A program made the position numbers and the translations under genes. The notes beneath the pieces were generated by a model. That model was not told where the DNA came from. It was given only the letters and a program-made list of their open reading frames with translations, and did not search any database. This document shows, piece by piece, positions 17,457 to 26,556 of a stretch of DNA of 64,000 nt. Numbering within the stretch: the first letter of the stretch is position 1; each line of letters opens with the position of its first letter. The stretch comes from an uncultured Eubacteriales bacterium (GTDB lineage Bacteria; Bacillota; Clostridia; Oscillospirales; Acutalibacteraceae), in contig CAJUDG010000006.1 in the NCBI GenBank assembly GCA_910584745.1, forward strand, positions 1 to 64,000. The letters run 5' to 3'.

Positions 17457-17980
17457 TGGAGCAGATAGGCGCGGCGGCGCTGCCGGTGATAATCGGCGTT
17501 ATCCTGCTGTTCGGGTTCTTTAAGGGCGTGGACGTGTTCGACGCCTTTGTGTTGGGGGCAAAGGAGGGCATACATACCACCCTCGGTCTGCTGCCCACTT
17601 TGATAGGGCTGATAGTGGCCGTGAGCATGGTCAGGGCTTCGGGGCTTTTAGATGCCCTCTGCGCCCTCTGCGAGCCACTGGCCAATGCCGCCGGTATCTC
17701 CACCGAGGTGCTGCCCCTGGCCCTTTTGCGGCCCATCTCCGGCAGCGGCTCCTCGGCCTACACCCTCTCCCTTTTGGAGCAGTTCGGCCCGGACAGCGAA
17801 ACAGGCAAAATTGCCTCGGTGCTGGCCTCCTCCACGGAGACCACCTTCTACGCGGTGACTGTCTACTTCGGGGCGGTTGGGTGCAAAAAGCTGCGGCATA
17901 CCCTTCCGGCGGCCCTTGCCGGGGACTGTATGGCCGTGGTGCTCTCGGTGGTGACGGTAAAATTTTTAGCGGGGTTTTGA
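17456..17980 (+). CDS. spmB: Spore maturation protein B
   Basis: Membrane protein of 174 residues, partner of SpmA, with the matching half of the Gate fold: RPISGSGSSAYTLSLLEQFG and ASSTETTFYAVTVYFG are diagnostic. Translationally coupled to spmA. The pair suggests a sporulating lineage, although some non-sporulating Clostridia keep it. Confidence 0.92.
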   Translation: MEQIGAAALPVIIGVILLFGFFKGVDVFDAFVLGAKEGIHTTLGLLPTLIGLIVAVSMVRASGLLDALCALCEPLANAAGISTEVLPLALLRPISGSGSSAYTLSLLEQFGPDSETGKIASVLASSTETTFYAVTVYFGAVGCKKLRHTLPAALAGDCMAVVLSVVTVKFLAGF

Positions 17981-18005
17981 CATTATGTTCGATTTGTGCT
18001 ATACT
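17977..18005 (+). promoter_or_regulatory. Promoter of the SLOG-family gene
   Basis: TTGACA (17977-17982) overlaps the stop codon of spmB; 17 bases on is TATACT (18000-18005). Confidence 0.8.
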
Positions 18006-18039
18006 AAGCCCACGAGAATTTTTCCTTTGGGGGCATATC

Positions 18040-18552
18040 ATGGGCGTACAGCTTATACGGTATAAAACCTGCTGCTTTACCGGGCATCGCTCCCTGGACG
18101 GGGCGGACCCCGGGATGCTGGGAGAGGCCATCTGCGGCGAGGTCTCCACGCTCTACAGGTTCGGCTTCGACACGTTTCTTGCGGGGGGAGCCCTGGGTTT
18201 TGACACACTTGCCGCCCGTGAGATACTGCGCATGAAGCTCTCCCCGGATTTTTCCGGGCTGAAGCTGGTGCTGGTGCTGCCGTACCTGGGGCAGGAGTCC
18301 AGGTGGGCCCCCATGGACCGGGCCATGTATGACTATATCAGGGAGCGGGCAGACGATGTGATATATACCGGCGACGTATATGCCAACGGGTTGCTGCTGC
18401 GCCGGAACAGGTATATGGTTGACCACAGCGCCCACTGCATAGCCTTTCTGGATGAGAAGCGCAGCCGGGGCGGCACCCTTTATACCGTGCGGTATGCACG
18501 ACAAAACGGGGTCTCCGTAACAAACATATATAACCGACTGTCGAACCCCTAA
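18040..18552 (+). CDS. YpsA/DUF1273-type SLOG-fold protein
   Basis: Protein of 170 residues with the DUF1273 opening CCFTGHRSL, then FLAGGALGFDTLAAREIL and AHCIAFLDEKRSRGGTLYTV. These belong to the SLOG superfamily, which binds nucleotides or nucleotide-like ligands; Bacillus YpsA has been linked to cell division. ATG 18040 follows TTTGGGGGC and fits the promoter at 17977-18005, so an open frame further upstream is ignored. A palindrome covers its stop codon. Confidence 0.85.
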   Translation: MGVQLIRYKTCCFTGHRSLDGADPGMLGEAICGEVSTLYRFGFDTFLAGGALGFDTLAAREILRMKLSPDFSGLKLVLVLPYLGQESRWAPMDRAMYDYIRERADDVIYTGDVYANGLLLRRNRYMVDHSAHCIAFLDEKRSRGGTLYTVRYARQNGVSVTNIYNRLSNP

Positions 18553-18664
18553 TTCACTAGGGGTTCGATCACCCCCTGAAAGGTAGAAATACGGACTTGA
18601 CCCCTAAAGGGGTATGGAAGGTTTGACGCCGCATTTTGATCACAGGCCGCCGATGAAGCGGCCT
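18541..18664 (+). terminator. Hairpins after the SLOG gene
   Basis: Three hairpins follow one another: TCGAACCCCTA with its complement (18541-18568), ACCCCTAAAGGGGT near 18600, and AGGCCGC/GCGGCCT (18644-18664) followed by TTTACTT. The last is the best terminator. No gene is visible in this stretch. Confidence 0.6.
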
Positions 18665-18678
18665 TTACTTATACCCAA

Positions 18679-18730
18679 CAGCTAATACATTTGAAAATAG
18701 AAGGGCACAGATTTTCAAATGTATTAGCTG
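18679..18730. repeat. Perfect 20-bp inverted repeat
   Basis: Arms at 18679-18698 and 18711-18730 are perfectly complementary with a 12-base spacer. It lies directly downstream of a decayed IS200-type transposase and is probably the subterminal hairpin of that element or its terminator. Confidence 0.8.
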
Positions 18731-18731
18731 T

Positions 18732-18902
18732 ACCATTTTCGCAACCTGTAAACGGGTCGTTGTGCTCCCGACTCGTCTTTTCGTTCTTCCCTACTATGTC
18801 CGCATAGTACCCACGGCACCAGATGTTTCGGCTTCCGGACTTGTATTTCAGGTTCGCGTGCCTGATCATTAGCGCACTTTTCCCTTGAGATATCCTGCGA
18901 AT
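18732..18902 (-). pseudogene. Remnant of an IS200/IS605-type transposase (tnpA)
   Basis: The translation IRRISQGKSALMI, then NLKYKSGSRNIWCRGYYADI and VGKNEKT...DPFTGCENG matches the C-terminal half of IS200-type TnpA. The N-terminal half with the HUH motif is missing. The helix that should follow VGKNEKT, which carries the catalytic Tyr, is deleted: the text jumps straight to DPFTG. It therefore cannot be active. It marks the left edge of the restriction-modification island. Confidence 0.75.
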
Positions 18903-18955
18903 TGTGCTACACTTTAATATATAATTGCATGGTTCATAGCGGGAGGTCACAGGAA

Positions 18956-19163
18956 ATGGCGATCATCTACAAGAATCTTCGAATACTGCTTATAGATAAA
19001 GATATGACACAAGAGATTTGCTTAACGCAGCCGGTATCAGCCGATACCCAATCAGCAAACTGAATCGCAGTGACAATGCAACTCCAGATATTTAGCGAAA
19101 ATTTGTTTCGCTCTTGATTGTACCATGGATGGCATTATGGAGATTTTACCCGGAGAAGAATGA
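18956..19163 (+). pseudogene. Frameshifted XRE-type regulator
   Basis: Reads MAIIYKNLRILLIDKDMTQE in one frame, then LLNAAGISRYPISKLNRSD in the next, then AKICFALDCTMDGIMEIL in the third. Joined, this is a typical small Cro/CI regulator of about 69 residues. One-base losses near 19015 and 19110 break it. An AGGAGG-like site (GGGAGG) still precedes the ATG. It sits just before hsdM, where small XRE regulators often control type I systems. Confidence 0.75.
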
Positions 19164-19187
19164 AGATAGAGAAGTGAGGATTTTACT

Positions 19188-20762
19188 ATGGTGAAAGCAG
19201 CCGCAAAACCGAAAAAAGAAACAACGATGGAAGAAGCGCTCTGGAAAAGTGCGGACAAGCTCCGGGGCTCTGTGGAGCCTGCGGAGTATAAGCATGTTGT
19301 CCTAAGTCTATTTTTCCTGAAATTCGCAAGCGATAAATTTGAATCGCAGAGAAAAACAATAATTAAAAAATACGGCGAGAGATTTGTAGACATTGTTGCG
19401 TTTTACGCCAAGGACAATGTTTTCTTCCTTCCCGAAGAAAGCCGCTGGTCATACATAATGGAGAACGCAAAGCAGGACGATATTGCCCTGAAAATTGATA
19501 CGGCTCTTTGTACGATTGAGAAAGCAAATCCGGCGCTAAAAGGAGCTTTGCCGGATAACTACTATTCACGCCTTCATATTGATACGGCAAAGCTGGCTTC
19601 TCTGCTTGATGAAATTAACCGTATCAATACCGATGACAAAGAGAACGACATTATCGGGCGAGTGTACGAATACTTCCTCGGAAAGTTTGCTCTTGCGGAG
19701 GGCAAAGGCAAGGGAGAGTTCTATACGCCGAAATGTATCGTCAACCTGATTGCAGAAATGATTGAGCCGTATGACGGTATCCTTTACGACCCCTGCTGCG
19801 GTTCGGGCGGTATGTTTGTGCAGTCAATCAAATTCGTTGAAGCGCATAGCGGAAACAAGAAAAGGGTCTCTATCTATGGGCAGGAATACACGAATACCAC
19901 TTTTAAGCTGGCAAAGATGAATCTTGCCATTCGTGGCATTTCCGCAAATCTCGGAGAGATGGCGGCGAACACCTTTACCAATGACCAGCACAAGGATTTG
20001 AAAGCCGATTATATTATGGCGAATCCGCCGTTTAACCAAAAGGAATGGAGAGCCGCAGACGAACTGAAACATGATCCCCGCTGGCAAGGGTATGAAGTGC
20101 CTCCGACAAGCAATGCAAACTATGGTTGGATACTGAACATCGTTTCTAAGCTCTCGCAAAATGGCGTAGCGGGCTTCCTGCTCGCCAATGGCGCATTGTC
20201 CGATGACGGAACGGAGTTGAAAATCAGAGAACAGCTTATCAGGAACAGCCTTGTGGAAGCAATCATAACTCTTCCGAGAAACCTTTTTTACACAACAGAC
20301 ATCAGCGTTACCCTTTGGATACTCAACAAGAATAAAAAGGCTCGTACGGTTGAACAGAACGGACAGGTGAAACACTACCGTGACAGAGAAAAAGAAATTC
20401 TATTTATGGACCTTCGTCAAATGGGAAGTCCGTACGAAAAGAGATACATAGAGCTTACGGAAGAGGATCGGGCAAAGGTAACAGCAACTTATCATAACTG
20501 GCAGCAAGTTGGGTATAAAGAGACCTATCGTGACATACCGGAGTTTTGCTATTCCGCCTCATTTGACGATGTTGAGAAAAGGGGATTCACCCTTGTCCCG
20601 AGCCGGTACATAAAGTTTGCAAACCGAGACGAGAATATAGACTTTGATACCAAGATGAAAACATTACAAGGAGAATTGAAAGACCTTTTGATTCAGGAGA
20701 AACAGTCAAAAGCAGATTTGTTAGCGGTGTTTAAGGAGCTGGGATATGAAATCAAACTATAA
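19188..20762 (+). CDS. hsdM: Type I restriction-modification methyltransferase subunit
   Basis: N6-adenine DNA methyltransferase, 524 residues. An N-terminal helical HsdM domain (SADKLRGSVEPAEYKHVVLS) precedes the SAM motif DPCCGSGGMF starting at Asp201 and the catalytic NPPF at residue 279. The C terminus is the coiled coil that contacts HsdS. Works as M2S with the next gene. It overlaps hsdS by 17 bases. Codon and base use are much more AT-rich than the flanks, in keeping with the island being acquired. Confidence 0.95.
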   Translation: MVKAAAKPKKETTMEEALWKSADKLRGSVEPAEYKHVVLSLFFLKFASDKFESQRKTIIKKYGERFVDIVAFYAKDNVFFLPEESRWSYIMENAKQDDIALKIDTALCTIEKANPALKGALPDNYYSRLHIDTAKLASLLDEINRINTDDKENDIIGRVYEYFLGKFALAEGKGKGEFYTPKCIVNLIAEMIEPYDGILYDPCCGSGGMFVQSIKFVEAHSGNKKRVSIYGQEYTNTTFKLAKMNLAIRGISANLGEMAANTFTNDQHKDLKADYIMANPPFNQKEWRAADELKHDPRWQGYEVPPTSNANYGWILNIVSKLSQNGVAGFLLANGALSDDGTELKIREQLIRNSLVEAIITLPRNLFYTTDISVTLWILNKNKKARTVEQNGQVKHYRDREKEILFMDLRQMGSPYEKRYIELTEEDRAKVTATYHNWQQVGYKETYRDIPEFCYSASFDDVEKRGFTLVPSRYIKFANRDENIDFDTKMKTLQGELKDLLIQEKQSKADLLAVFKELGYEIKL

Positions 20763-21840
20763 ACAGTTAAGAAACTATATACAGCTCGTAGATCAAAGAA
20801 ACAGAGATTTATCCGTCACCAATTTGCTTGGCGTCAGTATAGGAAAGAAATTTATTCCTTCCATAGCAAATACTGTGGGAACAGATTTGTCAAGCTATAA
20901 AATAGTTAGAACAGGACAGTTTGCATACGGCCCTGTTACTTCTCGAAACGGCGAGAAAATCTCCATTGCGTATTTGGACGGTGAAGATTGCATTATTTCA
21001 AGCTCTTACACAGTTTTTGAGGTGATCAATAAAGAAGGCCTTGACCCCGAATATCTGATGTTATGGTTTTCACGCCCTGAGTTTGACAGATACGCCCGTT
21101 TTAAATCTCACGGCAGTGTGCGAGAGATTTTCGATTGGAATGAACTTTGTATGGTTGAACTTCCTGTGCCTGCAATCGAAGAACAGAGAAATATTGTCAA
21201 GGCGTATAAAACTGTTACGGATAGAATTGCGTTGAAGAAGAGGATAAATGATAATTTAGAAGCCCAAGCCTTTGCTGTTTATAAGAACTACACCGGGGGT
21301 TCAGAGGCAAACGCAGAGCTTTCGGAGATAGCTACCATTACGATGGGCACTTCTCCTGAAGGTGAAACTTTTAACATTGATGGACAAGGCGATGTCTTTT
21401 ATCAGGGTAGGACAGACTTCGGTTTTAGATTTCCAACTATCCGCCTATATACTACCGAAGGTAAACGCTACGCCAAAGCTGGTGATGTCCTTATGAGTGT
21501 CCGAGCTCCTGTCGGTGATGTCAACCTTGCAAAAGAGGACTGTGCCATTGGACGAGGATTAGCTTCCATTCGTCCTAAAGATGGCTGCTACTCATTCCTG
21601 TACTACACCATGCAGGAGTTGAACTTTGAACTCAAAAAATTCAACGACGAGGGCACAGTTTTTGGTTCTATTACAAAGGATGATTTGTTTGCCCTCAAGA
21701 TTGTCTCGTTGGATAGCCAAAGACGCAAGGAATTTGAGAGCATGGTGGCACCCATTGATGAAATGATTAAAAGCAATGAGTACGAAATTTTCCAATTGCA
21801 AGAAGTTTGTTCGACCATACTCAGCCGGTTGACTCATTAA
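20746..21840 (+). CDS. hsdS: Type I restriction-modification specificity subunit
   Basis: Protein of 364 residues with two target-recognition domains. The first ends at about residue 135, followed by a spacer helix (PAIEEQRNIVKAYKTVTDRI, then KKRINDNLEAQA). The second spans about 180-330, closed by a matching helix. It sets the bipartite DNA target, which cannot be predicted here. Only one hsdS is present and no invertase or spare specificity cassettes are seen, so phase variation is unlikely. Confidence 0.92.
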   Translation: MKSNYKQLRNYIQLVDQRNRDLSVTNLLGVSIGKKFIPSIANTVGTDLSSYKIVRTGQFAYGPVTSRNGEKISIAYLDGEDCIISSSYTVFEVINKEGLDPEYLMLWFSRPEFDRYARFKSHGSVREIFDWNELCMVELPVPAIEEQRNIVKAYKTVTDRIALKKRINDNLEAQAFAVYKNYTGGSEANAELSEIATITMGTSPEGETFNIDGQGDVFYQGRTDFGFRFPTIRLYTTEGKRYAKAGDVLMSVRAPVGDVNLAKEDCAIGRGLASIRPKDGCYSFLYYTMQELNFELKKFNDEGTVFGSITKDDLFALKIVSLDSQRRKEFESMVAPIDEMIKSNEYEIFQLQEVCSTILSRLTH

Positions 21841-21868
21841 GCCGCTAAATTATCATATATAACACAAA

Positions 21869-21946
21869 ATGGCAGATTTTAATAAACACGCTTTGGGTTT
21901 GCCTATTATAGAACTGTTGTTGAGAAAAAGGGATTACAAATTTTGA
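21869..21946 (+). pseudogene. 5' remnant of an hsdR-like gene
   Basis: A 25-codon frame starts ADFNKHALGLPIIELLLRKR and ends DYKF. It resembles the first residues of the HsdR encoded at 23126 (FDERALELSVIELFRDEGYN). Position and sequence suggest the original operon was hsdM-hsdS-hsdR and that this is what remains of the first hsdR start after the FRG gene and a second hsdR arrived. The match is short, so it could instead be a coincidental small peptide. Confidence 0.5.
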
Positions 21947-21972
21947 GATTTAATAATGTCTGGGGTGAAAAT

Positions 21973-23133
21973 ATGGATACGATACAACAAAGAATCGATT
22001 TTATGGATATAAATATGCTGGATGAATATTGCAGCCGATTGGCAGATGAAAAAATTTGCATCACAGACGACTATGAGTTCGCAAAAGCAATTGATTCTGT
22101 TATGGAAGGTAATACGTATTTAAGTAGGATTCCAATTGAAAAACGTATTATCAAATCAGGAAATCAAAAATATTTTTGCTATTATCCGTTAACATCCAAT
22201 CAGAAATTTGATTTTGTATATGATTTAGCAGGTTTTTTGAGAGTAGTTTTAGACACGGATGACAATACAAAATTGAAACAATTATATAGGGGACACGGCA
22301 ACTGGATTTTTGATATGATACCAGGAATATATCGAAAGCCGAATCGAAATATTTTGCAATATGAATCTCAATATATCCATGAAATGATTTCCTCATACCC
22401 CAACTTTTTCAGTGATTGCAAAACAGCGCTTGATTATTTAGTAGTATTGCAGCATTATTCATTTCCTACCAGACTGTTAGATTTTACAGAAAACCCTCTT
22501 GTAGCATTATACATGGCATGTGCAAGTGAAAAAAGTGATTTTGCAGACGTTATAATAGTTAAAATCAAGCCAACTGACTTTAAATACTATGACAGCGATT
22601 CCATATCGTTACTTGCGAATATGGCTTTCGCAGATGATAGAATTGACGTCAGCGATTATTCATTTATAGATTATTATCACTCCTATGAAGAAGACAAAAC
22701 GAACAAAGAGTATAAAGGACATTATAATTCTTTAATACAGCAATTTAACGATAGAGATGATATTACAAGATTTTTACACTTGGTCCGGGGTGAAAAACCA
22801 TATTTCAAAGCAAAAATAAAGCCGGAGCATTTTGACAACGCTGTCTTATGGGTAAAAGCCAAACAAGATTTTCAAAGAATTGTAAATCAAAGCGGAGTTT
22901 TTGCTATTTTTGGCATTAATAGAAGCAAGCGGAACATGATAGATTTTTCATACTCAAAATATGATATGTTTCATATTTTAATTCCGCCTGAGTCTAAAGA
23001 AAAGATTTTGAAGGAATTAGATAAAATACATATCAATCAGGCAACTTTGTATTGCGATATGGACCGAATCGCATCCTTTCATGTGGAAAAGTTCCGAAGT
23101 GCAATTAAGGAAGGGGATAATTTAGATGTTTGA
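21973..23133 (+). CDS. FRG-domain protein inserted in the type I RM operon
   Basis: Protein of 386 residues. The FRG signature is present: LYRGHGNWIFDMIPGIYR, then LVVLQHYSFPTRLLDFTENP and ALYMACAS. FRG domains recur in phage-defence and toxin-like loci; their reaction is not established. Residues 1-95 and 230-386 match nothing I know. ATG 21973 follows TGGGGTG. The stop overlaps hsdR by 8 bases, so FRG and HsdR are coupled. Its DNA is even more AT-rich than hsdM and hsdR, as if it joined the operon separately. Possible roles are an abortive-infection effector or guard of the RM system. Confidence 0.85.
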   Translation: MDTIQQRIDFMDINMLDEYCSRLADEKICITDDYEFAKAIDSVMEGNTYLSRIPIEKRIIKSGNQKYFCYYPLTSNQKFDFVYDLAGFLRVVLDTDDNTKLKQLYRGHGNWIFDMIPGIYRKPNRNILQYESQYIHEMISSYPNFFSDCKTALDYLVVLQHYSFPTRLLDFTENPLVALYMACASEKSDFADVIIVKIKPTDFKYYDSDSISLLANMAFADDRIDVSDYSFIDYYHSYEEDKTNKEYKGHYNSLIQQFNDRDDITRFLHLVRGEKPYFKAKIKPEHFDNAVLWVKAKQDFQRIVNQSGVFAIFGINRSKRNMIDFSYSKYDMFHILIPPESKEKILKELDKIHINQATLYCDMDRIASFHVEKFRSAIKEGDNLDV

Positions 23134-26100
23134 CGAGCGCGCATTAGAACTATCTGTTATAGAACTGTTCAGAGACGAAGGGTACAACTATGTGAGCGGT
23201 GGGAAAATTCATAGAGAAAGATCAGAGGTTCTGCTTACAGACGACCTGAGGCAGTATCTCTACAGTCGCTATGCAAAAGACGGTATAACACCGAGCGAGG
23301 TGGATAATGTCATCCTTAAGCTGCGCAATATTTCGGGTACGATCTATGAAGCCAACAAAGCCGTTTATAAATTTCTGTGCGATGGCTTTATTCTCAACCG
23401 TGAGGACAGAACACAGAAAGACCTATATATCGAGCTGATCGACTTTGATAACCTCAAAAACAATATCTTTAAAGTGGTCAATCAGTTTGAAATCGAGGGC
23501 ATTGGCGGTCAGGTACGTATTCCCGACGGCATTGTGTTTGTCAACGGCATTCCCGTTGTGGTGCTGGAATTTAAGAGCGCTGTAAAAGAGAACACAACCA
23601 TAATGGATGCATACAAACAGTTGACCGTTCGTTACCGCAGGGATATTCCTGAACTGTTCAAATACAATGCCTTTGTGGTCATCAGCGATGGGGTAAACAA
23701 CAAATACGGCTCTCTTTTTAGTCCGTATGACTATTTCTATGCATGGCGGAAAATCGAATCGGATGACAAAGAGCTGGACGGTATCAGCTCTCTTGTTACG
23801 ATGATGAAAGGATTATTCCGTAAATGCCGGCTGCTTGCCGTAATAAAGGATTTTATCTATTTCCCCGATAACTCGGATAAGGATTTGAAAATTGTCTGCC
23901 GCTATCCGCAGTTTTTCGCCGCAAACAAGCTGTTTGAGAATATCAAGAAACATATGCGTCCCGAAGGGGACGGTAAGGGCGGCACATATTTCGGAGCGAC
24001 AGGCTGCGGCAAGAGCTATACAATGCTGTTTCTTACCCGTATGCTGATGAAAAGCAAATTTTTTCACAGCCCAACCATTTTAATTATTACCGACAGAACC
24101 GACCTCGACGATCAGCTCTCCCAGCAGTTTGTAGCCTCTAAAAAGTATATAGGTGACGAAACGGTCGTTAGCGTAGAGTCCCGTGAAAAGCTGCGCGAAG
24201 AATTGCAGGGCAGGACTAGCGGCGGCGTTTATCTCACGACCATTCAGAAATTTACCGAGAATTTGCAGCTTCTGACCGCCCGCAACAATGTGATCTGCAT
24301 TTCCGATGAGGCACACAGAAGTCAGATTAACCTCGACCAAAAGGTGCGTATTACTGAATCCGGCGTAGAACGCACCTATGGTTTTGCAAAGTATCTGCAC
24401 GATTCATTGCCTAATGCAACTTATGTTGGCTTTACGGGAACGCCAGTTGACGGCACGATCGAGGTGTTCGGCGGCGTGGTCGATTCTTATACAATGACGG
24501 AGTCCGTAAAAGATGGTATTACGGTCAATCTTGTTTACGACGGTCGGGCGGCAAAGGTTATGCTGGATCAGGAGAAAGTCCGCCAAATTGAGGAATACTA
24601 TGCACAATGCGAGAGGGAGGGAGCAAACGAACATCAAATTGAGGAGAGCCAAAAAGCCGTAGCAAAAATGGAGGTCATTATAGGCGATCCCGACAGGCTG
24701 CGTGCCGTCGCCGAGGATTTTATAAATCACTATGAAACCCGTGTTGCAGATGGCGCAACCGTTGCGGGTAAAGCTATGTTTGTTTGCGCCAACCGTAATA
24801 TTGCTTATGATCTATATAAAATCATTGTAGCGCTGCGTCCCGAATGGGCGGTTAAGAAAATTGCAGATGATGGGATAGGCCTAACTGAACAAGATAAAAG
24901 AGAGTTAAAACCCATCGAGAAAATCAAAATGGTAATGACCCGCAATAAGAACGATGAAAAAGAACTCTATGATATGCTCGGAACCAAGGACGACCGCAAA
25001 GAGCTTGACAGACAGTTCAAAAATGTAAAGTCCAATTTCAAAATTGCCATCGTCGTGGATATGTGGCTGACAGGCTTCGATGTGCCGGAGCTTGACACAA
25101 TATACATAGACAAACCGATCCAGCAGCATACCCTGATTCAGACAATTTCCCGTGTAAACCGTGTCTGCGAAGGCAAGGACAAGGGGTTGATCGTTGACTA
25201 TATCGGCATTAAGAAAAATATCAACACAGCTCTTAAAAAGTACACCAACTTTGAGTGTGATGAGTTTGAAGGTGTGGAGCAAGCTGTCACGATTGTCAAA
25301 GACCAGTTGGAAGTGCTGGGACAGATGTTTCATAATTTCAACAGCAGCGATTTCTTTGTCGGATCACCTGCGGAACAGCTTGCCTGCCTCAACAGAGCCA
25401 CTGAATATGTACAGCTTTCAGAAGAGCTTGAGACACGATTTATGGCAGCCGTTAAGCGAATGAAACAGGCGTTTAATTTGTGCAGCTCCACCGGCAAATT
25501 CAGCGATGAGGACAAGGACTATATCTATTTCTACTGTGCCGTGCGCTCGATCCTTTTCAAGCTGACAAAGGGGGATGCTCCCGATATTTCTCAGATGAAC
25601 GCAAGGGTGCGTGAAATGCTGGAGGGTGCTATCCAATCTGATGGGGTCGAGGTGCTGTTTGAAACTGGCAAGCATATCTCGGTCGATATTTTCAGCGATG
25701 GATATATGGACAAAATCAATGCCATCCAGTTACCGAACACCAAGATCAAGATACTGCAAAGACTTCTTTCTCAGTCAATCGACGAGTTTAAGAAGGTCAA
25801 TAAAATTATGGGCGTGGAATTTGCCGACAGGCTGAAAAAAGTGGTCGACGAATACAATAACCGCCGCCGTGACGAGACATATGCAAACGAAGTTCTTGAT
25901 GATATTGCAGAGCAGCTTACCCAACTTTTGGAGGAGCTGAAAAAGGAAATGGACTCCTTTAAGGGATTGGGTATTGATTATGAAGAAAAAGCGTTTTATG
26001 ATATTCTGAAAACCGTCGCCAAGAAATTTGAGTTTGACTATCCCGATGATAAGATGATCGAGTTATCTAAGAGAATTAAGAAGATCGTAGACGATAAGGC

Positions 26101-26260
26101 TCGCTATACGGACTGGTCAACCCGTGACGACATAAAAGCCAACCTTCAGGTTGACCTGATTCTTTTGCTGGATAAATTTGACTATCCTCCGGTAACCATT
26201 GACGAGGTTTACAAGGAAGTGTTGGAACAAGCGGAAAATTTCAAAAAGTATGCAAACTGA
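23126..26260 (+). CDS. hsdR: Type I restriction enzyme, endonuclease/translocase subunit
   Basis: Protein of 1044 residues. The PD-(D/E)xK nuclease site is Asp134 with Glu148-x-Lys150 (VLEFKSA). The SF2 translocase follows: Walker A GATGCGKS from residue 290, DEAH from residue 394, then FTGTPVDG and QTISRVNRV. The C-terminal part is helical and binds the M2S core. All catalytic motifs look intact, so the system is probably active. It is the last gene of the island. Confidence 0.95.
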   Translation: MFDERALELSVIELFRDEGYNYVSGGKIHRERSEVLLTDDLRQYLYSRYAKDGITPSEVDNVILKLRNISGTIYEANKAVYKFLCDGFILNREDRTQKDLYIELIDFDNLKNNIFKVVNQFEIEGIGGQVRIPDGIVFVNGIPVVVLEFKSAVKENTTIMDAYKQLTVRYRRDIPELFKYNAFVVISDGVNNKYGSLFSPYDYFYAWRKIESDDKELDGISSLVTMMKGLFRKCRLLAVIKDFIYFPDNSDKDLKIVCRYPQFFAANKLFENIKKHMRPEGDGKGGTYFGATGCGKSYTMLFLTRMLMKSKFFHSPTILIITDRTDLDDQLSQQFVASKKYIGDETVVSVESREKLREELQGRTSGGVYLTTIQKFTENLQLLTARNNVICISDEAHRSQINLDQKVRITESGVERTYGFAKYLHDSLPNATYVGFTGTPVDGTIEVFGGVVDSYTMTESVKDGITVNLVYDGRAAKVMLDQEKVRQIEEYYAQCEREGANEHQIEESQKAVAKMEVIIGDPDRLRAVAEDFINHYETRVADGATVAGKAMFVCANRNIAYDLYKIIVALRPEWAVKKIADDGIGLTEQDKRELKPIEKIKMVMTRNKNDEKELYDMLGTKDDRKELDRQFKNVKSNFKIAIVVDMWLTGFDVPELDTIYIDKPIQQHTLIQTISRVNRVCEGKDKGLIVDYIGIKKNINTALKKYTNFECDEFEGVEQAVTIVKDQLEVLGQMFHNFNSSDFFVGSPAEQLACLNRATEYVQLSEELETRFMAAVKRMKQAFNLCSSTGKFSDEDKDYIYFYCAVRSILFKLTKGDAPDISQMNARVREMLEGAIQSDGVEVLFETGKHISVDIFSDGYMDKINAIQLPNTKIKILQRLLSQSIDEFKKVNKIMGVEFADRLKKVVDEYNNRRRDETYANEVLDDIAEQLTQLLEELKKEMDSFKGLGIDYEEKAFYDILKTVAKKFEFDYPDDKMIELSKRIKKIVDDKARYTDWSTRDDIKANLQVDLILLLDKFDYPPVTIDEVYKEVLEQAENFKKYAN

Positions 26261-26371
26261 GTAAAGAGGACACAAGAATCAAACTGCGGAGTCAATAAAT
26301 TTGTGAGTAACCTCGCGCTTCATTGCCTTTTTCTCTATACCCGAATTAAATTATATTTCCCCAATTTTTGA

Positions 26372-26411
26372 AAAGATACGCCGCAGTCCAAAAGGACTGC
26401 GGCGTATCTTT
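26372..26411. terminator. Strong bidirectional terminator between hsdR and tRNA genes
   Basis: An 18-bp perfect stem (AAAGATACGCCGCAGTCC and its complement) with an AAAA loop. It overlaps the last base of the encoded CCA of the tRNA-Ser gene and ends transcription of the tRNAs on the minus strand and of hsdR on the plus strand. The 110 bases between hsdR and this hairpin hold no gene. Confidence 0.9.
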
Positions 26412-26500
26412 GGCGGAGAAGATGGGATTTGAACCCATGCACCGGTTTCCCGACCTACTCCCTTAGCAGGGGAGCCCCTTCACCACTTGGGTACTTCTCC
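26410..26500 (-). tRNA. tRNA-Ser (anticodon GCU)
   Basis: Acceptor GGAGAAG pairs with CTTCTCC, then G and an encoded CCA. The anticodon arm CTCCC-CTGCTAA-GGGAG gives anticodon GCT. The variable arm is long, as in serine tRNAs, and the T arm ATGGG-TTCAAAT-CCCAT is intact. Its 3' end faces the defence island. Confidence 0.95.
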
Positions 26501-26556
26501 AAGGATGGTATCATATCTATAAGCAAGCGGTCTTGCGACCTGGCGGAGCTGTCAGA

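Noticed and set aside
17881..18039. N-terminal extension of the SLOG-family protein
   Set aside because: It would overlap spmB and pass through the promoter at 17977-18005; ATG 18040 has a good ribosome site.
20746..21840. Phase-variable hsdS
   Set aside because: Only one hsdS is present, with no recombinase, spare target-recognition cassette or internal inverted repeat.
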